A program made the position numbers and the translations under genes. From positions 1-64,000 of the forward strand of contig JAEUKK010000016.1 of assembly GCA_016792625.1 (NCBI GenBank): a stretch of DNA of 64,000 nt, given 5' to 3'. The notes below the pieces were generated by a model that searched no databases, was not told the origin of the DNA, and saw only the letters and a program-made list of their open reading frames with translations. Of this stretch, positions 49,644 through 57,301 are shown in pieces. Each line of letters starts with the position of its first letter. The stretch's first letter is position 1. Origin of the DNA: Deltaproteobacteria bacterium (lineage in GTDB: Bacteria > Myxococcota_A > UBA796 > UBA2385).

Positions 49644-50144
49644 ATGAGCCGGGACCGAGACGACAACGACGAGAAGGCCGAGGCGGGCGCCGCCCCGGCA
49701 GAACCCGCGCCGAGCGGCGAGCCCACGCCGAAGCCCGAGCCCAAGCTCGAGGCGAACGGCAGCACCGCGGGCGTGGCCGGGGGCGTGGCCAAGCTGCCCG
49801 CGACCAGCCGCGTGCCCAAGCTCAACAAGGCGCCGGTCGACTTCTTGCTCGAGGCCGAGGCCGCCCAGGCCGAGCCCAAGGACCTGTCGGGTGAGCTGCA
49901 GCTCAAGGCCGACGAGCTGCTCGCCGACCCGCACAACGGCGGCGTGGTCTGGGCGGCCCACTGCTCCCACGGCTCGCACGGGTCCCATGGCTCGCACGGG
50001 TCCCACGGCTCGCACGGAAGCCACGGCTCGCACGGGTCTCACGGCTCGCACGGAAGCCACGGCTCACACGGAAGCCACGGCTCCCACGGTAGCCACGGCT
50101 CGCACGGCAGTCACGGCTCACACGGCTCACACGGCCAGTGGTGA
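49644..50144 (+). CDS. hxsA: His-Xaa-Ser repeat peptide HxsA (Ser-His-Gly x19)
   Basis: 166 residues, ATG 49644 with CAGGAGG 8 bases upstream. Residues 1-~55 are acidic/Pro-rich and disordered. A conserved-looking stretch VPKLNKAPVDFLLEAEAA and LSGELQLKADELLADPHNGG (leader-like amphipathic helix) leads to VVWAAHC. Then come 19 uninterrupted Ser-His-Gly units and a terminal Gln-Trp. This fits HxsA, the presumed substrate of HxsB. No export signal. Gly occupies the variable Xaa position of His-Xaa-Ser throughout. A lone Cys abuts the repeat. Alternative reading: a metal-storage His peptide, but the adjacent hxsB/hxsD favour Hxs. Confidence 0.88.
   Translation: MSRDRDDNDEKAEAGAAPAEPAPSGEPTPKPEPKLEANGSTAGVAGGVAKLPATSRVPKLNKAPVDFLLEAEAAQAEPKDLSGELQLKADELLADPHNGGVVWAAHCSHGSHGSHGSHGSHGSHGSHGSHGSHGSHGSHGSHGSHGSHGSHGSHGSHGSHGSHGQW
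49965..50135 (+). repeat. 19 tandem 9-bp units encoding Ser-His-Gly
   Basis: 171 bases in phase. Units use all six Ser codons (TCC, TCG, AGC, TCT, TCA, AGT) and four Gly codons, while His is CAC in every unit but one. The DNA is much more varied than the protein, so the amino-acid pattern has been under selection since the units multiplied. Confidence 0.95.
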
Positions 50145-50223
50145 ACGCGGCCCACGCCGGCGCGCCCACCGAGGTTTCGCCGCGCTGAACGCACGGGAAA
50201 TTCGGACAGAGAGGACAATGTAA

Positions 50224-50253
50224 GGGCCTACCCCAGGGGGAGGGAATAGGCCC
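50224..50253 (+). terminator. Hairpin downstream of hxsA
   Basis: GGGCCTA (50224-50230) and TAGGCCC (50247-50253) with an inner CCCC/GGGG stem, 80 bases after the hxsA stop and 36 before the next gene. No T tract; it could be an attenuator or processing site between hxsA and the downstream membrane protein. Confidence 0.4.
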
Positions 50254-50288
50254 AGCCTCCACCCCGCGCCCTGCGCAGAGGAGGCCCC

Positions 50289-52559
50289 ATGTCCTCGCCC
50301 GTTTTTCGTCGCCTCGGCGGCGTGTACCAGCTTGAGCTGAGCCAGCCCGACGACCTCCTCTACATGGACGCGCTCGATCCGGCCCGCTGGGCGGTCACCA
50401 GCGCGCCGTCGGACCAGCTGCACCTCGACGACCGGGCTGGGCTGGGCGCGGTGGACCTCGACGGCGACGGGCGGATCCGGGTGAGCGAGCTGCGCCAGGC
50501 CCGCGCTTGGCTCTGGGCGCGCCTGGCCAAGCGCGACCGGCTGGTGGCCAAGGCCCAAGCCGAGCGGGAGCGGCTGCGGCCGGCCGATCTCGACAGCGGC
50601 TCGACCGAGGGCGGGGCGCTGCGCGCCTTGGCCCAAGACATCAACCGCGCCCAGGGCCGGGCCGCCGACGCCGAGCTGAGCCTCACCGACCTGCGCGCCT
50701 TCCGGGCCGCCTATGTGCAGCGCTTCCCCAACGGCGATGGGGTGCTGCCGCCCGCACACGCCGAGGATGACGTCCAGCGCGCCGTCGTCGACAGCGTCGT
50801 GCAGCTCTGCGGCGGGGCACCCGACCACAGCGGCGCGGCCGGCGCCACCCCGGCCCTGGTCGACGCCTGGGCTGAGCGGCTGCGGACCACCCTCACCTGG
50901 CGGGCCGCCGGGCGCGACAACCAGGCCGCGTTCGAGCCCCTGGGCGCCGAGACCGGCGCCGCCGTGGCCCTGCTCGACCGCCTGAGCCCGCCGCTGCGCC
51001 GCTGGTTCGCCCAAGGCCGGCTGCTCTCGGTCGAGGCGGGGGCGCAGGCACGGTTGATCACGAGCGCCGAGCAGCTGGCCGCGCTCGACGTGCAAGACCC
51101 CGCCGCGATCCGCGCCTGGCTCGAAGCGGCCCCGGTGGCCCCCCTGCGGGCAGATGGCCAACTTTCGCTGCAAGGGCCCCACAATCCCCTCTACACGGCC
51201 GATCTCGACGCGCTGGCCACGACCATCGGCCCCCGCCTGCTGCAGATCGAGGGCCCCCTCTCCACCTTGAGCGAGGCCCAGCTCGACGCCCTGCACGCCG
51301 CGCTCGCCGCGGGCCGGGCCCACGCCGCCGCTGCGCCGGTCGGGGTCGACCCCGCCCTCTCTGACGAGGCGCTGCTCGCCCTGCTCGAGGGGCCGGGCCC
51401 GCAGGCGGTGAAGGACCGCTGCGCGGCCGACGCCGCCGCCGCGGGGGAGCTCGCCCAGATCGGCGCGCTAGAGCGCCTGATCTTGCTGCAGGCCCACCTC
51501 TGGGCCTTGGCCAATACGCTGGTGAGCATCCCCCAGCTGTTCACCCCGGGCGAGACGGCGCTGATGGTCTACGGCCGGCTGGTCATTGACGGCCGCCGCC
51601 TGAACCTCTGCCAGCGGGTCTTCGACAAGGCCGCCCACAAGACCCTCGCCGCGACCAGCCAGATCTTCGTGGTCTACGCCGAGATCACCCGCCGCGACGC
51701 CCAAGGCGCCCGCACCGAGCTGATCGCGGCCGGCATCACCGCCGGCACCCGCGGCGGCGTGGCGGTCGGCAAGCGGGGCGTCTTCTACGACCGCACGGGC
51801 GCAGAGTGGGATGCCCTGGTGGTCGATGTCATCGCCAACCCGATCTCGATCACCGAGGCGATGATCGCCCCCTTCGTGCGCATCTGGGACGCCATCATGG
51901 CCCGGGTCGAGGCGGCGGCGGGTGAGCAATCCAAGGGCCTCGAGGGTGAGCTCTCGACGACAGCGGCGGCGACCAGCCTGCCGACCCTCCCGCCGGGGGG
52001 CGCCCCCGCGCCCGCCGCGCCCGAGCCTGCCCCGGCCAGCCCACCCGCGCCCGCCGGCGGCGGCCTACAAGCCGCGCTGATCGGCGGCTCGGTGGCCTTC
52101 GCCGCCATCGGCAGCAGCCTCGCCTTCATCATGAAAGAGCTCAGCGAGATCGCCCCGCTCAACGTCGTGTTGAGCGTGCTGGGCATCGCCGCGGGCCTGG
52201 CCGGCTTCAGCGCCTTCCTCGCCTGGCTCAAGCTGCGGCGGCGCGACCTCTCGGCCCTGCTCGAGGCGAGCGGCATGGCGCTCAACGCCCGGATGCTGCT
52301 GAGCCGCTACCTCGCCGGCCTGTTCACGATCCGCCCCGACCTGCTGCCCGGATCGGAGCGCCGCGACGACGAGCCCAAGGGCACGCCAGAGAAGCTCCTG
52401 CTCATGCTCTTCGTGCTGGCGCTCGCGCTCGGGGCCAGCTTCTGGGCCTTCGGCGACCAGCTCATGGCCGCCTTGCCCACGCCAGCGGTGCAGCCCGAGG
52501 CCGCGCCCGAGGCCGCCGCCCCGCCGGCGCCGACCGCCCCGCCGCCGCCCACCCCCTGA
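50289..52559 (+). CDS. Large membrane protein with N-terminal EF-hand-like loop
   Basis: 756 residues, family not recognised. Residues ~55-68 read DLDGDGRIRVSEL, an EF-hand-type calcium loop, and NGDGVLPP occurs near 155. A long helical/soluble region runs to ~570 with a beta-rich part (GETALMVYGRLVIDGRRLN, QIFVVYAEITRRDAQG). After a Pro/Ala linker there are two hydrophobic segments (GGSVAFAAIGSSLAFIM; VVLSVLGIAAGLAGFSAFLAW) and a third near the C-terminus (LLLMLFVLALALGASFWAF), then a Pro/Ala tail. Strong AGGAGG site. It directly follows hxsA and heads the third part of the train, so it might be a membrane acceptor or exporter-associated factor for the modified peptide (speculative). Confidence 0.6.
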   Translation: MSSPVFRRLGGVYQLELSQPDDLLYMDALDPARWAVTSAPSDQLHLDDRAGLGAVDLDGDGRIRVSELRQARAWLWARLAKRDRLVAKAQAERERLRPADLDSGSTEGGALRALAQDINRAQGRAADAELSLTDLRAFRAAYVQRFPNGDGVLPPAHAEDDVQRAVVDSVVQLCGGAPDHSGAAGATPALVDAWAERLRTTLTWRAAGRDNQAAFEPLGAETGAAVALLDRLSPPLRRWFAQGRLLSVEAGAQARLITSAEQLAALDVQDPAAIRAWLEAAPVAPLRADGQLSLQGPHNPLYTADLDALATTIGPRLLQIEGPLSTLSEAQLDALHAALAAGRAHAAAAPVGVDPALSDEALLALLEGPGPQAVKDRCAADAAAAGELAQIGALERLILLQAHLWALANTLVSIPQLFTPGETALMVYGRLVIDGRRLNLCQRVFDKAAHKTLAATSQIFVVYAEITRRDAQGARTELIAAGITAGTRGGVAVGKRGVFYDRTGAEWDALVVDVIANPISITEAMIAPFVRIWDAIMARVEAAAGEQSKGLEGELSTTAAATSLPTLPPGGAPAPAAPEPAPASPPAPAGGGLQAALIGGSVAFAAIGSSLAFIMKELSEIAPLNVVLSVLGIAAGLAGFSAFLAWLKLRRRDLSALLEASGMALNARMLLSRYLAGLFTIRPDLLPGSERRDDEPKGTPEKLLLMLFVLALALGASFWAFGDQLMAALPTPAVQPEAAPEAAAPPAPTAPPPPTP

Positions 52560-52606
52560 GCCGGGCCGAGGGCACCGGTTAGGCGCGCGGCCCACCCGGA
52601 GCACCC

Positions 52607-54196
52607 ATGAGCGGCGTCCCCTTCTTTGTGCTCGGCTGCCCCCGCTCGGGCACGAGCTGGCTGGGCGCGGTGCTCGACGCCCACCCGCGGCTCCGCTGCG
52701 GGATGGAGCTCGACCTGCTCAGCGCCTTCCAGCAGGTGGCGCGGGCGCGCGCGGTGCACGGCAGCCCCGAGCGGGCAAGAGGTGGGCCCACGGTGCTGCG
52801 CGGCGGGGCGAACCAGCTCGCCGCCATGCACCTGCACGACATCGTCCGGTGGGAGCTCGCCGAGAGCGGCAAGCCCCGCTTCGGCGACAAAACGCCCTCC
52901 TACGCGCTGAACATGGAGGTTTTGACCGCGACCTTCGCTGGCTGTCAGTTCATCCACATCCTCCGCGATGGGCGCGACAACGTGTCCTCGCTGCTGCAGA
53001 GCGAGGCCAGCCAGCGGCACTGGCGCACCGAGGACTGGGTGCCCCGGTCCGTCGAGGCCGCGGCCCGCTACTGGCTCGAGCACGTGCGCCGGGCCCAGGC
53101 CTCGGGCGCCGCGCTCGGGCCGGGGCGCTACGTCGAGGTCCGCTACGAGGCGCTGATGGAGAGCCCGCTCGCCGAGGGCCGGCGCCTGCTGCGCTTCCTC
53201 GGCGAAGATGACGCCCCCGCGGTCGACGCGCAGCTGCAGACCGCCCAGCGCAAGTCGCCGCGCTGGCATGAGCGCCTCTCTCCCGCCGAGCTGCGGCGCT
53301 TTCACCTCGTGCCCGGGGTCGACGCCCTGTGCGCGGCGCTCGGCTACCCGCTCTACACCACCCCCGACCCGGGCCCGGCGGCCGCCGCAGCCGCCGTGAC
53401 CCATGCCGAGGCCGCCGCCGCAGCCGGTGATGACCGCGCCGCCGTCGAGATCATCGAGCAGGGCGCCGCCCAGGGCGCCGACAGCGCCGGCATGTGGGCC
53501 ACCCTGGCCCGGGCCGAGCAGCGCCGCGGCCGGCCCGCGGTGGCCGCCCAGCTGCGGGTGCGCGTGCTGCGCAACTTCCCCTTCGACCCGGCGGTCTGCG
53601 CCGAGCTGCTCGCCCAAGCTGACCTGCCCGAGGCCGTCTTCGGGCTGACCGCCGCCTTGGCCGGCGGCGTCGGGCGGCTGCGGCCGGCCATCGAGTCCTT
53701 CTTGGTCGCCCGGGGCCTCGACCCGGCTGGCGCCCGCGCGCTGGCCCATGGCCTGCCCGAGCCCAAAAGACCGCAGCCCGGCGACCACGCGCTCGCCCCC
53801 CTGCACCGGCTGCGGGTGGCCCTGCGCACCGACGATCACGCCGCCATGCAGCGCCTGCTGCCCGAGGCAGTGGCGCTCTGCCGCGACCCCCGCACCGCGC
53901 ACGAGGCCCAGGTCCTGCTGACCGAGGTGGGGCGGGTCCGCGGAGATCCGGGCTGGCTGCGCCACGCCCTGCAGCTGGCCGGCGCGGGCCGGCTCGACGC
54001 CCTGCTGCAGCTCGCCGGCGCCCAGACCTCGAGCGCTGGGGCCGACGCGCTCACCGCCACCCTGCAGCGGATCGAGCTGCCCGCCGCGCGCGAGGGCGTG
54101 GCGGCCGCCCTGCGGGCCCGCGGCCTCGACGATGACGTGAGCAACGCGCTGACCGTCCGCTTGGCCAACCAGCGGGCGGCCTGGCTCCAGCCCTGA
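52607..54196 (+). CDS. Sulfotransferase domain fused to helical-repeat domain
   Basis: 529 residues. PAPS-dependent sulfotransferase fold: 5'-phosphosulfate loop FVLGCPRSGTSWLG (residues 8-21), FGDKTPSYALN, and the 3'-phosphate region FIHILRDGRDNVSSLL plus RYVEVRYEALMESP. From ~260 the protein is Ala/Leu-rich helical pairs resembling TPRs (HAEAAAAAGDDRAAVEIIEQG), a fusion also seen in tyrosyl-protein and other sulfotransferases of proteobacteria. It could sulfate a peptide or glycan. It lies between the Hxs genes and further radical SAM genes, 43-47 bases from each neighbour. No export signal, so cytoplasmic. Confidence 0.82.
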   Translation: MSGVPFFVLGCPRSGTSWLGAVLDAHPRLRCGMELDLLSAFQQVARARAVHGSPERARGGPTVLRGGANQLAAMHLHDIVRWELAESGKPRFGDKTPSYALNMEVLTATFAGCQFIHILRDGRDNVSSLLQSEASQRHWRTEDWVPRSVEAAARYWLEHVRRAQASGAALGPGRYVEVRYEALMESPLAEGRRLLRFLGEDDAPAVDAQLQTAQRKSPRWHERLSPAELRRFHLVPGVDALCAALGYPLYTTPDPGPAAAAAAVTHAEAAAAAGDDRAAVEIIEQGAAQGADSAGMWATLARAEQRRGRPAVAAQLRVRVLRNFPFDPAVCAELLAQADLPEAVFGLTAALAGGVGRLRPAIESFLVARGLDPAGARALAHGLPEPKRPQPGDHALAPLHRLRVALRTDDHAAMQRLLPEAVALCRDPRTAHEAQVLLTEVGRVRGDPGWLRHALQLAGAGRLDALLQLAGAQTSSAGADALTATLQRIELPAAREGVAAALRARGLDDDVSNALTVRLANQRAAWLQP

Positions 54197-54238
54197 GCCG
54201 CAGCGGGCAGCGGCCCTGCGCGGCGATATCCTCCGCCC

Positions 54239-55282
54239 ATGTCTCCGCAGCGCGGCGCCCTCATCCTGACCGTCACGCGGGCCTGCGACCTGCGCTGCAG
54301 CTACTGCCCGACCGCCAAAGACGGCTGGCCCTCGCTCACCCCCGACGACGCCCGGGCCGCGGTGCGCCTCTTTGTGCGGCGTTTTGGGGGCGGCGACCTG
54401 AAGCTGTTCGGCGGCGAGCCGCTGCTCGTGCCTGACGTGGTCGAGGCCGCTCTCGACGAGGCGCACCTCCACCCCGAGGTCAGCCGCACCTACCTGAGCA
54501 CCAACGGCCTCGGCCTCAGCCCGGCCCGCCTCGACCGCCTGCGCCGCTTCGACAAGCTGATCTTGACCCTGTCGATGGACGGCGCGCCCGACGACCACCG
54601 CCGCTTCCGCCGCCAGGTCGCCGCCGACCGCCCCGACGCCTACACGCACCTGCTCGGGCTGATGCCGCTGCTGCTGCGCTTCCCCCGCATGGTGGTCACC
54701 CAGACCATCCCGCCGGCGACCGCGGCCCGGGCGGCGCAGAACTTCCTGCACCTGCGGGGGCTCGGGCTCCGCCGCTTCAACCTGCTGCCCGGCTACTACC
54801 TGCCCTGGCGCCCCGAGCAGCTCACCGCCTTGGAGCAGGGCTTCGCCGAGATCGGCGCCCACTTCGAAGCCGCCTGGGCCGCCGGCGAGCGCCTGTATCT
54901 GCGCAACCTGTTCACCCTCGCGCCGACGCCCTTCTTCAACACCGGCCTCGTGGTCGACGCTGACCGCAGCATCCACCCGAGCAACATCGGGCTGTCGGGC
55001 GCGCTGGATGAGACCCGCGCCCAGACCCGCTGCGGCGACCTCGACGCGCCGCCCACACCCGCCGAACTTGCGCAAAAGGCCGCCGAGGTCAATGATCTGC
55101 TGCGCGCCCACCTGCGACCCGAGGTCTGGGAGAGCACACACGCGGTCGACGCGGCCCTCACCCGCCTCTGCCGCCGCTTGTTGCCCGCCTGGGCTCACTT
55201 TCGCCAGCAGCGCGCCGCGCCCCCGCCGGTCAACCGCGCCGCCGCTCCTCCGCCTGGGGCGCCGCCCTCCTCCCCTTGGTGA
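54239..55282 (+). CDS. Radical SAM protein without C-terminal Cys cluster
   Basis: 347 residues. TRACDLRCSYC gives Cys16, Cys20 and Cys23; the SAM-binding motif is KLFGGEPLLVPDVV, with STNGLGLSPARL, LSMDGAPDDHRRFRRQV and FNLLPGYYLPW further on. Only two more Cys occur later (TRCGDLD, RLCRR), so no clear SPASM/twitch cluster. It ends with a Pro/Ala-rich tail. The combination suggests simple radical chemistry or an activating role. The PLP enzyme starts 3 bases after its stop, and the sulfotransferase precedes it by 42 bases. Substrate unknown. Confidence 0.82.
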   Translation: MSPQRGALILTVTRACDLRCSYCPTAKDGWPSLTPDDARAAVRLFVRRFGGGDLKLFGGEPLLVPDVVEAALDEAHLHPEVSRTYLSTNGLGLSPARLDRLRRFDKLILTLSMDGAPDDHRRFRRQVAADRPDAYTHLLGLMPLLLRFPRMVVTQTIPPATAARAAQNFLHLRGLGLRRFNLLPGYYLPWRPEQLTALEQGFAEIGAHFEAAWAAGERLYLRNLFTLAPTPFFNTGLVVDADRSIHPSNIGLSGALDETRAQTRCGDLDAPPTPAELAQKAAEVNDLLRAHLRPEVWESTHAVDAALTRLCRRLLPAWAHFRQQRAAPPPVNRAAAPPPGAPPSSPW

Positions 55283-55285
55283 GCC

Positions 55286-56410
55286 ATGTCCCGCCCCGTC
55301 CGCCCGCCGCTGGTCCTCTCCTCCACCTTCGTCTTTGACGACGCTGACGCCATGGATCGCGCGGTGAGCGCGCTCGACGCCCCCCTCTACACCCGGTGGG
55401 ACAACCCCACGATCGCCGGGGTCGAGGCCCGCCTCGCCGCGCTCGAGGGCGCCGACCGCGGCCTGCTGCTCAGCTCGGGCATGGCGGCCGTCCACCTCGC
55501 CTGGCTGGCGGCGACCGAGGGCGGCGGCCCGCTGGTCGTGCAAGAGGCCGTCTACGGCGGCACCGAAGAGCTGCTGCGCGCTTTGCCCTGGCCCGGCGTG
55601 CGCCGCCTGCCGATCGAGGGGATGATCGAGGCGGCGGCGGCCCTGCCCGCGGGCGCGGTCCTCCACCTTGAGCTGCCCACCAACCCCCACGGTCGGCTGG
55701 TCGACTTGGCCGCGCTCTGCGCGGCGGCCCCCCACGTGACCGTCGTGGTGGACGCCACCTTCGCCTCGCCGGTGCTGCTGCAGCCCGCCCGGCTGGGCGC
55801 GGCCTTGGTGGTGCACTCGGCCACCAAGTACCTGGGGGGTCATCACGACCTCATCGCTGGCCTCATCGCCGGCGAGGCGGGCTTGGTCGCGCGGGCCTGG
55901 CGCTGGCGCAAGGTGCTCGGCCCCTGCCTCGACCCCGCGGCGGCCGAGCGCCTCGACCGGGGCCTCGACACGTTAGAATTGCGCGTGCTGCGTCAATCCC
56001 AGACCGCGGCCACCCTCGCGGGCCGCCTCGCCGACCGCCTGGGCGCCGCGGCGGTGCACAGCCCGAGCCTGCCCAGCCACCCCGACCACAGCTTGGCCAG
56101 GCGGATGATGCGCGAGGGCCTCTGCGGCGGAGTGCTGTCCTTCTCGTTGGATGACGGCGCGGCGGCGGCGCGCCTGATGAACGCGCTGCGCGTCATTCAG
56201 ATCGGCCCGAGCCTCGGCGGCACCCACAGCCTGATCACCCGGCCAGCCGGCGTCACCCACGCCAACGTGCCCGCCGCGACGCGCGCGGCTACAGGCATCG
56301 GGCCGGGGCTGCTGCGCCTCGCGGTCGGCGTAGAACCGGCAGATCGGCTCTGGGCCGACCTCGGCGCCGCCCTCGACGCCGCGCTGTCCGGCGCACTGGA
56401 GCACCGATGA
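55286..56410 (+). CDS. Cys/Met metabolism-type PLP enzyme
   Basis: 374 residues, fold type I, trans-sulfuration family (cystathionine gamma-synthase/lyase-like). Seen: YTRWDNPTIAGVEARLAALEG, LLLSSGMAAVHLAW, VVVDATFASPVLLQP (PLP-contacting Asp) and the Schiff-base lysine Lys181 in HSATKYLGGHHDL; C-terminal SLGGTHSLITRPAGVTH is typical of the family. Normal roles are cysteine/methionine synthesis or C-S bond cleavage. In this train, between radical SAM genes, it may instead serve a modified amino acid or supply sulfur (inference). ATG 55286 with GTGAGCC before it; ATGA overlap with the next lipoprotein gene. Confidence 0.88.
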   Translation: MSRPVRPPLVLSSTFVFDDADAMDRAVSALDAPLYTRWDNPTIAGVEARLAALEGADRGLLLSSGMAAVHLAWLAATEGGGPLVVQEAVYGGTEELLRALPWPGVRRLPIEGMIEAAAALPAGAVLHLELPTNPHGRLVDLAALCAAAPHVTVVVDATFASPVLLQPARLGAALVVHSATKYLGGHHDLIAGLIAGEAGLVARAWRWRKVLGPCLDPAAAERLDRGLDTLELRVLRQSQTAATLAGRLADRLGAAAVHSPSLPSHPDHSLARRMMREGLCGGVLSFSLDDGAAAARLMNALRVIQIGPSLGGTHSLITRPAGVTHANVPAATRAATGIGPGLLRLAVGVEPADRLWADLGAALDAALSGALEHR

Positions 56411-56910
56411 GCCCCCGCGCCCTCTCTCGCCTCACCCTCGGCCTGTTCGCGGCCGCCACCCTCGCCTGCTCGGGCGACATGCTGCGCAGCTGCACGAGCG
56501 CGGTGGTCGGCGAGACCGTCGAGGCGACCAAAGAGGTCACCAAGGGCGTGGCCGACGGCATCGACGACGGGCGCAAGCAGGGGGCCTCGGTCGACGGCGC
56601 CACCCTGGTCAGCACCTGGGACGAGCTCGACGGCAAGGGCGCGATGAGCGTGCACGAGGTCACCGCCGACGGCGCGGGCTGCGTGGCGGTGCTGGCCGTG
56701 TCGAACACCACCGAGGCGCCCCTGCGGCTGATGCACCTCGAGGTGACCGGCCTCGACAGCGACGGCTTCGTGCTCAAGCCGGCCGAGCAGCCCCGCAGCC
56801 AGATCACCGTGCCGGGCGCGGCCAAAGACAAGCTCATGATCCGCTTCGAGGTCCCGCCCGAGAAGCTCGGCCAGCTCCGCGTCTGGGGCCGTGACCTGCC
56901 CGTGCGCTGA
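56407..56910 (+). CDS. Small lipoprotein, unknown
   Basis: 167 residues. Signal GLFAAATLAC (lipidated Cys21), then an amphipathic Val/Glu/Thr/Lys helix (VVGETVEATKEVTKGVADG). A single beta domain (~58-160) follows with LVSTWDELDGKGAMSVHEV, VAVLAVSNTTEAPLRLMHLEV and KLMIRFEVPPEKLGQLRVWG, resembling an Ig-like/LEA14-type sandwich. No enzyme signature. It overlaps the PLP gene stop by 4 bases, so it belongs to the operon. It may be an envelope partner of the system's product; function unknown. Confidence 0.65.
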   Translation: MSPRALSRLTLGLFAAATLACSGDMLRSCTSAVVGETVEATKEVTKGVADGIDDGRKQGASVDGATLVSTWDELDGKGAMSVHEVTADGAGCVAVLAVSNTTEAPLRLMHLEVTGLDSDGFVLKPAEQPRSQITVPGAAKDKLMIRFEVPPEKLGQLRVWGRDLPVR

Positions 56911-56932
56911 GCCCCGGCCGAGGAGGCCCCCC

Positions 56933-57265
56933 ATGTCCCGGCATCCCCTGATCACCCTGCTGCTCCTCCCCCTCGTCGCCTGCGGCATGACCGAGGAGCG
57001 CTTCGCCGAGAACATGGCCGAGCTGACCTGCGAGGCCTACGAGGCCTGCGGCATCACCGTGGCCGAGAGCTGCGTGTCCGAGACCGAGCAGGCCTGGCTC
57101 GACCGGGTGACCAACGAGGGCTGCAATTACGACGCCCGGGCCGCCCGCCGCTGCACCCGCGAGGCCGAAGACCGCGACCCCACCGAGCGCGAGGGCTGCC
57201 GGATCACCGACGGCATCGACGCCTGCCAGTCGGTCTGCGGCGCGGCGGGCGACACCGGCGGCTGA
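56933..57265 (+). CDS. Cys-rich mini-lipoprotein
   Basis: 110 residues; ATG 56933 with GAGGAGG just upstream. Signal LLLLPLVAC (Cys20 lipidated), then eight further cysteines in a spaced array (CEAYEAC, SC, GC, RC, GC, CQSVC), giving four potential disulfides. Small Cys-rich lipoproteins of this kind are frequent in Myxococcota with no known role. The end is short and Gly-rich (GDTGG). It lies 22 bases after the previous gene and 36 before the radical SAM gene. A product or substrate of the neighbouring enzymes cannot be excluded. Confidence 0.7.
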   Translation: MSRHPLITLLLLPLVACGMTEERFAENMAELTCEAYEACGITVAESCVSETEQAWLDRVTNEGCNYDARAARRCTREAEDRDPTEREGCRITDGIDACQSVCGAAGDTGG

Positions 57266-57301
57266 GCCAGGCAGCAGAGCCCCGAGCGAGAGAGAGGCGC
57301 G

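Noticed and set aside
49965..50135. CRISPR array or non-coding satellite at the 9-bp repeats
   Set aside because: Units are 9 bp without spacers, in frame with a ribosome-binding site and start, and varied only at synonymous positions.
49644..50144. Simple histidine-rich metal store
   Set aside because: Not excluded chemically, but the adjacent HxsB and HxsD-like genes make an Hxs substrate the better explanation.
52307..55846. 1179-codon minus-strand frame
   Set aside because: Antisense to the sulfotransferase, radical SAM and PLP genes, which are motif-supported.
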